Source of the DNA: Anniella stebbinsi
Taxonomy: Eukaryota; Chordata; Lepidosauria; Squamata; Anniellidae
Assembly: GCA_029215795.1 (NCBI GenBank)
Contig: JARDYH010000041.1
Coordinates: forward strand, 62,001 to 126,000
Length of the DNA: 64,000 nucleotides
Reading direction: 5' to 3'
The stretch's first letter is position 1, and each line of letters begins with the position of its first letter. A program made the position numbers and the translations under genes. The notes below the pieces were generated by a model. It searched no databases, was not told where the DNA came from, and saw only the letters and a list, made by a program, of their open reading frames with translations. Of the stretch, positions 40,090 through 50,454 are shown one piece after another.

Positions 40090-40340
40090 TACACTAATGT
40101 ACTGTTGATGGAGGGAGTGAGGTGAAATAAGGTAATATGAAAAGGCTGTTAATTGTATTTTGTAACTTTTATGGCGTCATGTAGAAGTATGTATACTATT
40201 TTTTGAAATAATTTGAATCTTGTGTATAATTTTTGAATACTTTACTTCTGTTTTATCTGTTTTATCTGTACAGTAGTATGTTTTTTTAAAATAAAAAATT
40301 TATTCCTAAAAAAAAAAAAAAAAAAAAAATTTATTCCTAA
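40090..40340 (+). other. 3' UTR, poly(A), telomere junction (unit E)
   Basis: 218-nt UTR, 22 A at 40308-40329, then TTTATTCCTAA at 40330-40340. Confidence 0.9.
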
Positions 40341-40679
40341 CCCTAACCCTAACCCTAACCCTAACCCTAACCCTAACCCTAACCCTAACCCTAACCCTAA
40401 CCCTAACCCTAACCTAACCCTAACCCTAACCCTAACCCTAACCCTAACCCTAACCCTAACCCTAACCCTAACCCTAACCCTAACCCTAACCCTAACCCTA
40501 ACCCTAACCCTAACCCTAACCCTAACCCTAACCCTAACCCTAACCCTAACCCTAACCCTAACCCTAACCCTAACCCTTAACCCTTAACCCTTAACCCTTA
40601 ACCTTAACCTTAACCTTAACCTTAACCTTAACCTTAACCTTAACCTTAACCTTAACCTTAACCTTAACCTTAACCTTAA
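40341..40679 (+). repeat. Telomeric tract J5 with CCTAA variant
   Basis: 12 CCCTAA, one CCTAA (40413-40417), 26 CCCTAA (40418-40573), 4 CCCTTAA (40574-40601), 13 CCTTAA (40602-40679). It matches J3 except for three fewer repeats after the variant. Confidence 0.97.
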
Positions 40680-40865
40680 CCTCAACCACTGAGGTGGAAG
40701 GAGGTGTTTCACAACAGCTCCTGCTTTGGGAAACGCATAACGAGCTCTACGTTGGACAAAACGAATGGTACCCCAAAAACTGTGAAACTGCAGTGTGGGG
40801 GAAGTGTTGGGGAACTAGGAGATGCCTTTTTGGGGTCTCTACCCCAAAAATTCAAGGAGAAAACG
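40680..40865 (+). promoter_or_regulatory. 5' leader with hairpin (unit F)
   Basis: Same leader as unit B; hairpin at 40827-40850, ORF1 ATG at 40866. Confidence 0.65.
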
Positions 40866-43800
40866 ATGTCGGAAGCTGACCTCCCAGGCACGGCTCTGCA
40901 GAAGGAAGAGGACAAAGTGGCTGACACCGGAAAAGAACACAGTGAGTCTTTCATTGAAAACCCTGAAACTGGAAAAGATCGCCTTAGTAAAACAGAGGGT
41001 GAAGAAAGGGTACCCCATCTAGTAGAAGACTTGAAAAGAAAGGATTTGAAGGAAAAGGGTATGCTAACTGGGAGGGAAATACAGAAGGAAGGGCCCTTGC
41101 GAGAGCTCTCAGTCCCCTCTTGTGAGAAGGAGTTTTTTTCCATTGAAAATACAAAGGAACAACCTGAAGACCTTTTGTTAAGGGAGCGAAAGGAAGAAGG
41201 AGGGGGGGTGAGAGTTGGAAGCCCCCAAACCCGAGGAGGAGATGTTAAAACCCTACCCGCGGGCTCTCTTCCCGAATGGGGAGAGGATCTAATCCGGTCC
41301 CAGGCCTCGTGGACTCTTCCAGATGAGCCAGGCCCGGAGCAAACTCATTATGACTCAGCGTTTGTTTGCAGAGAGCCACAGGAAGTGCCTCTTAGCCGGC
41401 AGAAAGTAGAAATGAGCTGGCAGGAAATGGGGTCGCTGGAAAGGGGGAGGGACAGATCGCCCATTAAGCCTGGAGAGGCTTTTCAAAGGTCCCCTGAAAT
41501 TGACTGGCAGGGAAGACGTCCAATGGGAGCTGAAATCTGTACAGAACCTGCAAAATACAGTTTAATGCAGCAAAGGAGCAGGGACACTGACTTTTTGGAA
41601 GTAAAAGCATACAGACCGGGATTTCTGAGTGCTGATTCTGGCACTTATTTGTCTGTTTCTGATTCTGAAGTAGTTTCTTTTCAAAGAAGAAACACTGACA
41701 GTGGGGAAGGAAAAAAGGACTTTGATTGTAGTCCAGATATGTTTGAGTCTGTGCAGCAACAGACCCCCTTTTTGCAGAATACACCCATTGGATCTGGGAT
41801 GGAACAGGCAGACATCGTTATGAATATGACAGACGAAAAAGATGACAGTAAACAGGGAGAAAATAGAAAGGAACGTCTGAGAGATAAATGGGCCAACTCT
41901 TCCAACTCGAGAGAGAAAAGAATTTTAATGCAGTGGGAAACGCAAATGTGCCTTCCTATGGAAGATGTGCATAAATTTCTTTTGTACCCTCCCTTTGATG
42001 AAAATGACCTGGTCAAATTATGGGGATTTATAGTGGTACGCGTGGCTTTGAGTGGGCCGGCTCAGGAAAAGAAGCTCAATAAACTGGGACACGAGAAACT
42101 TTTTCGCTTGTTGGAAAGCGCGCGTGAACCTATTTTGGAACTGTTGAAAGGCAATGAGGTTGCCGACCGAGAGGATGCCGTGACGGCCGTGAAGTTGACG
42201 GAGAATATTGTCGAACGGATGTTGATCATGCGTAAGCCGCGGACCTCTCGGGAAAGTTTTCCCAAATGGCTAGAAGAAAGGGAATTTATCAGAATGCTAC
42301 AAGAAGTTTTGAGAGAATGGGAGAAACCCGAGAGGCGAAGCACGCTAGCTCAGCCTATCCTATGTAGAGACACGAATGATAAAAATCTCGTGATGACGAG
42401 AGAGGACTATATGGAGTGGTTGGCTTTAATAATTTCTTATTTACGGCAGAGGGGGACGTTAAAGAAAAGATATGGGAGAGACTCTTTTCTAGATTTGCAA
42501 ACGCGGAGCCGAGGGACGGATGTCACGGAAGAGCGAGGAGCTTCGCTGACGACTGGAGGAAGAACGCCTGTAATGGGAGACCCGGAGGTGGAGCCGGATG
42601 GCGATACGGAGGAGGAGAGTCGGGCCTTTTTCATTGAACAGGGGACTTCTGCGCTTGCAGGGTCCCCGCAAATCGGTGAGGACCTAACTTTCGGTCTTAG
42701 CTCGGGGGAGAAGTCTTTACCTAAAGGCAAGAGATCTAGGAAAGAGGGGAGTGAAAACCCCTCGCCGGCGGCCGATAGGGGGAAAAAGGCTAGGACGGGA
42801 GGCGTAGAGTTGGATCCGAACGAAGTAGAATCTGAGACTCGATTTCACAGGGTGTCGGAAACGGAGACGGAGACGGGGGAGGAGTCGGGAGAGGAGTCGG
42901 ATATGGAGTCGGAGCTCTTGTCTGATGTAGAAATAGAATGCGGACAACGAGCGGAGGAAGGGAAAGGGGAAATCCGGGAATCTTCTGTAACAGTAGGGAC
43001 TAAAGCACAGGAGGGGAGGAAAAAAGGAGACGGGACGGAAGGGGTTAGAGGCGGAAGGAGTTCGGGATCGGGCAGTCCTTTAGCCGAACTGATTAGGTGG
43101 AGTTCGGACCCGGATTTATTAGAATTGGAGGAGGTGGTACGGTTAGAAGAGAGGGTAGACGTTCCCCGAGATAATGGGGGGGTCGGAGAGGGGAAACGGA
43201 AGTCGGGCCCGGATGCTGCTGGTGTTTCTGCTTTCTCCCCTGCCGAGGATTCGATCTGTGCGGATGGAGGAGAAAGCGGGACGGGACTTTCGTCGGAGTC
43301 GAAGGCGCCTTTGGCGGACGTGGACTGTGATGAACGTGCGCTCGGAGATTCGCTCAGGGGGCGAAAGGAACGGCATTTTCAACAAGGAGCGCGGCCGAAG
43401 GAAAGAGGGACTTTGGGACATTCGCTTCCACCTGTACGAAGTGTTTATAAAATTGGTCTTGTGAGTAATGGCGTTCCGCCGCCGCCGACGTCGCCTTCTC
43501 GTGAGGTTTCTCCGAGTACTGTAGCGGCCTCGGAGAAACCCAGAGAATCGATCGTCGGAGATGATACGACACGGGGAGAGGTTACGGAGGGGGAATCGAC
43601 AATAAATACAGAAGCGCGGGAAGGGCCCCCTTCGCAAGGGAAGCAGAGGGTGAGATCCTATGCTGCGGCTGCGGCGGGGGAGTCCGATGCTGGGGGGTCG
43701 GGGAATAGAATGGGAGGGGAAAGGCCAAATATGAGAGGATACAGAGATTTAGAGTTGGATATGTTTGAAGATCAAGAACTCTTAGACCGATATTATTCGG

Positions 43801-45659
43801 GAATCCCGGACGACTACGATGCTCGCCAGAGATATGTAGTACGTCTGCGGTATAGAGGACAGGACCCGCAGAAAATATCGAGGAACTATATTGAAAATGA
43901 GATACTTTTTCGATTTTTGAAATATCCTAAGGAGGACATTTTGGCGGTTATCATCCCGCTAGGGATGAGGGAGATAGATATTTGCTTGAGAACGGAACGG
44001 GCGTACCAAAAGTTTTGGGATTTGTGTCGATTGGCGGTGAAAAACAGAGCCTCGATTTTTAAGGATTACGATGTGGTCCCTCTTTTTCGAGGAGAGACTA
44101 AAGTTTTGACCGTGAGCTTCCGAACGACGAGTATACCTAAAGAGGACATCGCTACGTGGCTTGGCCGTCATTGCCGAGTCATGATGGAACCGGAAAAGAA
44201 ACTATCCGAGGCGGGAATTTGGACGGGAGAGTTTAGAGCGATAGTGGCCTTGGACAGGACGGCCTACGGCGGACCAAGGCACTTGCCGAAGTATTTCTTT
44301 TTGGGAGCGGACAGGGGAATGACCCGATATAGCGGTCAGCCCTCGGCGTGCTTCCAATGCGGAGGTTACGATCACCATCGCCGCAATTGTACCACTCCGC
44401 TCTGTTCCAAGTGTGGAACTAAAGGACATAGCACGATGCATTGTGACAGAGAGGTGACTTGTAGCTTGTGTAGACAAATCGGGCACCCGTACATGTGGTG
44501 CCCGGCCTCCAAGTATAATATGGACGATGACGAGAGATTTAGGGAAGCTTCGAGGAGAGCGACCGAAGGGAAAAGACGACAGGAAGAAAAGGAAAAAAAG
44601 GAACGAGCGGAAAGGGACGGGAAGCAAAAAGAAAGAGAAAACGAGGCGGCGAAGGACAAAAGAACGTCATACGCTCGAGTTCGGGACATTTTAGGAAAGG
44701 CGAGAGGAGGAAACGGAAGCTCTGCGGGAAGCTCGACACAAAGCCACGGGTCTGAGAAGGAACGAGAGGATGAGTTGTACAGGCAAAGTCGGGAAATGGA
44801 AGAACGGGAACGTGTCGAAGCGTGGAAAACAGTTTCTAGTCACAGAAAAGGTAAAGAAAAGGATGCGGGGAAATCATCTTCCGAGAGACCTCAAACTCAG
44901 AACCGGTTTTCAGTGTTACAAGAAGAAGAAGTCATGGAGATAGGGGAACAGGAAGAAGAGAGGGAAAGAACATGTGTCGTCCCTGGGTTAGGAAAAGAAC
45001 CCCAAAACGATCAATCTCCCAAGGAGCAGAGAGACCTTCGAGAAAACAAGAGGGCGAAAAAGCAAGGGGCGGATACGCGTCGGCAGCTGTCGAGGAGAAG
45101 CGTGGCGGATCTGAAGGAGGAATATGACATGCTGGAGGTAGAAGTCGGGATGGCGAGAAGAGAGATACCTTCTTTGTTAGCGGATGAAACGGAAAAGGGA
45201 ACCGACGAGCGCTCCAAAAGAATAGATAAACTCAGCAAAAGAAAAGAAGAATGGGAGTGGCGATTAGAGAAATTACGACGCACGATGGAGGAAAAAACTG
45301 AATTACGGGGGTTAGAAGGAAAAAAGAAACAAACGGAAGAAGAAGAGATGGAAATAGAGCCCGACGAAACAGAAGAGCGAGATGTACGAAAGGAGATTTT
45401 AGAAGAAAACAATCCCGAATCTGGAAAGGACGCGGGAGAGGAGATGACGTCGAAAGCCGGAGGGCGACGTCTAGATCAAACTACGGTCTCGGTGGAAGAG
45501 GAACAAAAGGTAGAGGGAAGTTCTTGTCCTGAAAACCCTCACCCGGGAGGAACCGGACAGGAACCGGATATAATTAGTAGGACTACACCTCCAAATCTAT
45601 CGGAGGGGGTAGACTCATTGACAATTTCTGGAGATAGTTCAGGAACGGGAATAAGCTAA
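40866..45659 (+). CDS. ORF1 protein (unit F)
   Basis: 1597 aa, identical in translation to unit B. No stop or shift is seen; residue 1435 is Pro. Confidence 0.88.
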   Translation: MSEADLPGTALQKEEDKVADTGKEHSESFIENPETGKDRLSKTEGEERVPHLVEDLKRKDLKEKGMLTGREIQKEGPLRELSVPSCEKEFFSIENTKEQPEDLLLRERKEEGGGVRVGSPQTRGGDVKTLPAGSLPEWGEDLIRSQASWTLPDEPGPEQTHYDSAFVCREPQEVPLSRQKVEMSWQEMGSLERGRDRSPIKPGEAFQRSPEIDWQGRRPMGAEICTEPAKYSLMQQRSRDTDFLEVKAYRPGFLSADSGTYLSVSDSEVVSFQRRNTDSGEGKKDFDCSPDMFESVQQQTPFLQNTPIGSGMEQADIVMNMTDEKDDSKQGENRKERLRDKWANSSNSREKRILMQWETQMCLPMEDVHKFLLYPPFDENDLVKLWGFIVVRVALSGPAQEKKLNKLGHEKLFRLLESAREPILELLKGNEVADREDAVTAVKLTENIVERMLIMRKPRTSRESFPKWLEEREFIRMLQEVLREWEKPERRSTLAQPILCRDTNDKNLVMTREDYMEWLALIISYLRQRGTLKKRYGRDSFLDLQTRSRGTDVTEERGASLTTGGRTPVMGDPEVEPDGDTEEESRAFFIEQGTSALAGSPQIGEDLTFGLSSGEKSLPKGKRSRKEGSENPSPAADRGKKARTGGVELDPNEVESETRFHRVSETETETGEESGEESDMESELLSDVEIECGQRAEEGKGEIRESSVTVGTKAQEGRKKGDGTEGVRGGRSSGSGSPLAELIRWSSDPDLLELEEVVRLEERVDVPRDNGGVGEGKRKSGPDAAGVSAFSPAEDSICADGGESGTGLSSESKAPLADVDCDERALGDSLRGRKERHFQQGARPKERGTLGHSLPPVRSVYKIGLVSNGVPPPPTSPSREVSPSTVAASEKPRESIVGDDTTRGEVTEGESTINTEAREGPPSQGKQRVRSYAAAAAGESDAGGSGNRMGGERPNMRGYRDLELDMFEDQELLDRYYSGIPDDYDARQRYVVRLRYRGQDPQKISRNYIENEILFRFLKYPKEDILAVIIPLGMREIDICLRTERAYQKFWDLCRLAVKNRASIFKDYDVVPLFRGETKVLTVSFRTTSIPKEDIATWLGRHCRVMMEPEKKLSEAGIWTGEFRAIVALDRTAYGGPRHLPKYFFLGADRGMTRYSGQPSACFQCGGYDHHRRNCTTPLCSKCGTKGHSTMHCDREVTCSLCRQIGHPYMWCPASKYNMDDDERFREASRRATEGKRRQEEKEKKERAERDGKQKERENEAAKDKRTSYARVRDILGKARGGNGSSAGSSTQSHGSEKEREDELYRQSREMEERERVEAWKTVSSHRKGKEKDAGKSSSERPQTQNRFSVLQEEEVMEIGEQEEERERTCVVPGLGKEPQNDQSPKEQRDLRENKRAKKQGADTRRQLSRRSVADLKEEYDMLEVEVGMARREIPSLLADETEKGTDERSKRIDKLSKRKEEWEWRLEKLRRTMEEKTELRGLEGKKKQTEEEEMEIEPDETEERDVRKEILEENNPESGKDAGEEMTSKAGGRRLDQTTVSVEEEQKVEGSSCPENPHPGGTGQEPDIISRTTPPNLSEGVDSLTISGDSSGTGIS

Positions 45660-45768
45660 AGAGATATAGATATAATTTAGAGGTTTTTTAGAGTTTAAGG
45701 GATGTTATTAAATTCATAAGTTTGTATCATATAATACAGGTTTAAGTAAGTACGGTCCTACGACGTAA

Positions 45769-48700
45769 ATCAAAATTTATCATACAAAACAATTCAATAC
45801 AAATACAAATTTTTCCATAGCCACTTGGAATTGCAGAGGTTTAAGACAACGGGAAAGGAGAGAAGAAATATTATCGGCTCTTTCGAAGTTAGGCCCCGAT
45901 ATTATTATTTTGCAGGAAATTAATTTTGATTCGGAAAAGGAAAGAAGTCTAGCTCAAAAATTTTGGTCGTGGGGACCGTCAGTCTGGTCATATAACGAAA
46001 CGGGAAGAGGAGGAGTAGGAGCGATAATAAAATGGAAACGGGGAATGAAAATCAAGAGGACCGTAGAAGCCGATCCCGGACATTTGGTCGTCGTAGATTT
46101 CAGTCTCCGGGAAAGGCGGGAGGAAGGTAGCGAGGAAGAAATCCATTTTAGATTGTGCGCCCTTTATGCGCCGACTACGCTTCAACGTAGGAAGAAATTA
46201 TGGCAGACTTTGAAGGATCACGTTCAAACGAATAGGTCTTTAATCATCGTGGGAGATTTTAACAATAGAACAAGCTTGAGCGACCACGTTAATTTAGCGA
46301 ACGGTGATCTCGGAGGTAAGAAGAAAGAATTACCTCTGACGCCCGAAGAGAGGGAACTGCAAAACTTATTAAAGAGAGACTTGCGGTTGCAAGATAAGGC
46401 GACGCTTATAGATAATCAATTAGAGTATTTCCCTATTTGGAGCAGGAAAGTTTATATGGAAAGGTTTCAGCAGTTAGATGGGGTAAAGTTTACTTTTTAT
46501 CATCCCAGATTTGTAAGTAGGATAGATAGAATTTGGGGGAAAGAAGATCTAAAGGTGAACCGGGTTCAAGTTCTCTTAACTCCGTGGTCTGACCATGGGA
46601 TTTTAATGATGGACTTTTACACCGGTGAGGTTTTGATTAAAGGAAGACCGGGTTGGAGACTCGCTCCTAGGTTGTTGCAGGATACCGATTGCAAGGAAGA
46701 ATTAGAAAAGGTCATGGATTATTCCGAAAGGTTGAGATCGTACGAAGGAACGGGCCCGATCGTGTGGTGGGAGGAGTTAAAAAGAACGGTTAAGAGGACC
46801 TGTATTTCTTTGGCGAAAAAAGAGTACAAAATAGATCTCAGAAATTATCAACGGGCCTTGTATTCTTACCTGAAAATTCACTATAAAATAAACAAAGGGC
46901 TACCGTGGGATAAAAAGGAATTAGACAGATCGGCGGAAGCGATAAGGCAATATCAACAGCAACAACATTGGTTGAGAGTGGAAAAACAAAAAAATAGATC
47001 TACCGGTCCTATAATAGACAAAGGAGAGTGGGAAGCGGACAAAAAGACAAACAGCAGGGAAAGCTTTAAAGGATTAAGGAACAACGCGGGAGAGAGGATC
47101 AAAACAAAACCTCGAGAGATGATGGACATTATGGAAGACTATTACACAAAGGTTTATAGAAAGCAAGTTATTTCAAAAGAAGATATGTTACATTTTCTTA
47201 AAAAAACTAACAAGGACGATCTGAAAGGACTTACGGAGGAGGAAAAACAAGCCATGATCGCTCCGATAGAGAAAGAGGAAATTTTGAAAGTGATAGCGCA
47301 AGGCAAAACCAAATCGTCACCGGGCCCGGACGGGTTGACGTATTCCTTTTACAAAACTTTTAAAGAGGAAGTAGCCGAACCGTTAGCTCGAGCCTTTAAT
47401 GCTGCTTTAAAAAATCAATGTCTGGGTGAGACTTTTTATCGAGGAACTTTGATTTTTTTGCCGAAAGGAGGAGATTTAACCCTTCCTGAAAATTGGCGCC
47501 CGATTACCCTCACTGATGTAGACTATAGGATTTTAGCGAAAGTTCTCAACAACAGGCTATCTAAAGTGGTTTCAAAATTGGTAGTGGGCTTGCAAACGAG
47601 CGCCGTCCCCGGTAGACGAATGTCAGACTCTTTATGTTTGGTCAGAGAATTTTTTCACTTTCGGAGTTTGAAACCTCAAAATCGAGGTTTGCTTCAATTA
47701 GACCAGTCGAAAGCTTTCGACAGGGTCGATCAAGATTATCTATGGGAAGTTTTAACGCTGAAGGGAGTTCCGCTGGTATTTATAGAACACTTGCGCGTTC
47801 TGTACAAAAACGCATCCGTCACGCCGCAAATAAACGGATGGAAGGGATCGGAGGTGAGAATCAAATCGGGACTGAGACAGGGTTGCCCGTTGAGCCCTTT
47901 GTTATATATACTGGCGATAGACCCGCTGCTAGCTTCCATTCAGCGGGACGAGCGTATTCGTGGACTGCCTTTGGGATTAACGGCAGAGGAGGAGAGAGAA
48001 CCGGAAACGTCTGGGAGACAAAAGAAAATCACGCCTCAGGAGGTGAAGACTATAGCGCACGCCGACGACGTTTATGTCTTCCTGACACGAAAGGAAGAGA
48101 CGGAAAGGGTCGTGAAGCACTTGGAAGAATACGGTAGGGCTTCGGGAGCGGCGGTGAATCAAAATAAAAGCAAAATTTATGATTTGAAGATCAGAGAGAG
48201 AACGATCAAAGTCACGACATTACAAGAAGCGGAGAGTAAACGACGGGGAAGGTCGGAACGACGAGAACAGAAAGGGGAATCTCATGAATCCGATGAAGAT
48301 GAAATAGAGACAGCTGCCGTTAAGATCCTGGGAGTTAGTTTTTCTTTGACGGAAGACGGCTGGGAAGAAAACTGGCTTTTATGGGAAAAAAGAGTAGAGG
48401 AAAAACTTAAAAAATGGAAGGGATGGAATCTGGATGTGTATAGAAAAGTAAAATATTTCAATACCTATTGTGTAACAGCTGCTAATAATTTGGCGGTGGT
48501 ATACCCGCCACCAAAAAAAGTGATAGAGAGGGTGAATACGCAACTTTTTCTATTTCTTTGGCGAATTAAGAATTATCCTCTGTCTAGGACGGTGGCATAT
48601 TTGAAAGTAAGTGAGGGAGGATTGGGACTACCTGCCATCGGCCCCCTCTTTATAGCAACCTTTGTGAGTAATAATTTTCACCAGGGAGGGTTTGCAGGAG

Positions 48701-49658
48701 ATGGTAAGGGACGGGTGGCGATTCGATCCGTGTATGGAGACAAATGGAAAAATATGCAATGGGGGAAAAAATGGTGGGAGAAGGAAATGACAAATTTTAA
48801 ACTGACAGAAGCGATGAAGGTTCCTTTGCCTAAATATCTTAGGGAAGCGGTGCTTCTAATGCACCTCTGGAAAGTGCCATCTGCTTCTTTTAAAAAACAG
48901 CAAACGAGTCTAAAGGAGGTGAAAAGGACAATATATACAGATATTTTGAATAACAACTTTGTAAACGTGTGGAAAGAACGTAACATACGTAAGGAACATA
49001 TCTCGCGTTATTTAAAATCTGGCGATGTAGCTCAAAGTGTGTTTCAGGAAAAAGGATACCTTACAGTTTGTGGGACCTAAGGTGGAAAATGTACCATCAG
49101 GTCTACAGTATAGGAACAACGAATCCGTGGCGATCGGACGAGCGCCAACGGTGCCAAAGACCGGGTTGTGTAAATAAGAAGAGTACTGGGTTAGGCGGGG
49201 TTAAGGAAAAAGAAACTTTTCAGCATTTTATACAGGATTGCCCACCGGCTAAACGGGTGTGGGAAAAGGTGGCCGATCGTTTGAAGTGGCCCTTTTTGGA
49301 AAATCAAACATGGGAAAATATCTTGTCTGGAATAGAGCCGACAGGGGGGTTTCAAGGACCGGAAAAAAAGGTGGGTCCGAATAAGAATAAGGACAGGGAA
49401 AAGAGTAGTAAGGAAAAGGGGTTTTGGAAGGTGCCGTGGACAACGGTTCGTTTGATAAATCTTTTAGTGCTGCTGATTATAGGAATCCAGCGTACAAAAG
49501 CATTAAAGAGTGGAAACGAAGAAAAGGTAGAGATCTCTGTTCAATTTGTTATTAATAGAGTAAGATCAATAGCAAGATATGAAAAGAAAAGAACTCCAAA
49601 CAATAGGTGGCAAAAGTGGTGGAAGTGGTTGGAAAATTCGACAACGCCTATTACGTAA
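45769..49658 (+). pseudogene. ORF2 with 1-nt deletion near the C terminus (unit F)
   Basis: Other copies read GGATAAAAGG; here the sequence at 49047-49055 is GGAAAAAGG, one T short. The frame shifts near codon 1094 and stops at 49078-49080 after about ten altered residues. The endonuclease and RT catalytic motifs lie upstream and stay intact, but about 195 residues with the C-terminal C-X4-C-X18-H-X4-C cluster are lost from the frame; that region is still open from 49068 to 49658. The deletion makes a five-A run, so a sequencing error is possible. The His variant is CAT at 48283-48285. Confidence 0.85.
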
Positions 49659-49909
49659 TACACTAATGTACTGTTGATGGAGGGAGTGAGGTGAAATAAG
49701 GTAATATGAAAAGGCTGTTAATTGTATTTTGTAACTTTTATGGCGTCATGTAGAAGTATGTATACTATTTTTTGAAATAATTTGAATCTTGTGTATAATT
49801 TTTGAATACTTTACTTCTGTTTTATCTGTTTTATCTGTACAGTAGTATGTTTTTTTAAAATAAAAAATTTATTCCTAAAAAAAAAAAAAAAAAAAAAATT
49901 TATTCCTAA
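49659..49909 (+). other. 3' UTR, poly(A), telomere junction (unit F)
   Basis: 218-nt UTR, 22 A at 49877-49898, then TTTATTCCTAA at 49899-49909. Confidence 0.9.
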
Positions 49910-50268
49910 CCCTAACCCTAACCCTAACCCTAACCCTAACCCTAACCCTAACCCTAACCCTAACCCTAACCCTAACCCTAACCCTAACCCTAACCCTAAC
50001 CCTAACCCTAACCCTAACCCTAACCCTAACCCTAACCCTAACCCTAACCCTAACCCTAACCCTAACCCTAACCCTAACCCTAACCCTAACCCTAACCCTA
50101 ACCCTAACCCTAACCCTAACCCTAACCCTAACCCTAACCCTAACCCTAACCCTAACCCTTAACCCTTAACCCTTAACCCTTAACCCTTAACCTTAACCTT
50201 AACCTTAACCTTAACCTTAACCTTAACCTTAACCTTAACCTTAACCTTAACCTTAACCTTAACCTTAA
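49910..50268 (+). repeat. Telomeric tract J6, (CCCTAA)41
   Basis: 41 uninterrupted CCCTAA (49910-50155), 5 CCCTTAA (50156-50190), 13 CCTTAA (50191-50268). Same type as J4. Confidence 0.97.
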
Positions 50269-50454
50269 CCTCAACCACTGAGGTGGAAGGAGGTGTTTCA
50301 CAACAGCTCCTGCTTTGGGAAACGCATAACGAGCTCTACGTTGGACAAAACGAATGGTACCCCAAAAACTGTGAAACTGCAGTGTGGGGGAAGTGTTGGG
50401 GAACTAGGAGATGCCTTTTTGGGGTCTCTACCCCAAAAATTCAAGGAGAAAACG
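50269..50454 (+). promoter_or_regulatory. 5' leader with hairpin (unit G)
   Basis: Same leader as unit B; hairpin at 50416-50439, ORF1 ATG at 50455. Confidence 0.65.

Larger units (their letters stand above)
31110..40340 (+). mobile_element. Unit E: complete retrotransposon
   Basis: Both ORFs open; ORF1 Pro, ORF2 Asp, poly(A) 22. With B, C and G it is one of four copies that could in principle be autonomous. Confidence 0.93.
40680..49909 (+). mobile_element. Unit F: complete retrotransposon, ORF2 frameshifted
   Basis: Full-length copy. ORF1 is open with Pro; ORF2 carries the His variant and a 1-nt deletion near 49050. It could supply ORF1 protein but not a complete ORF2 protein. Confidence 0.93.
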
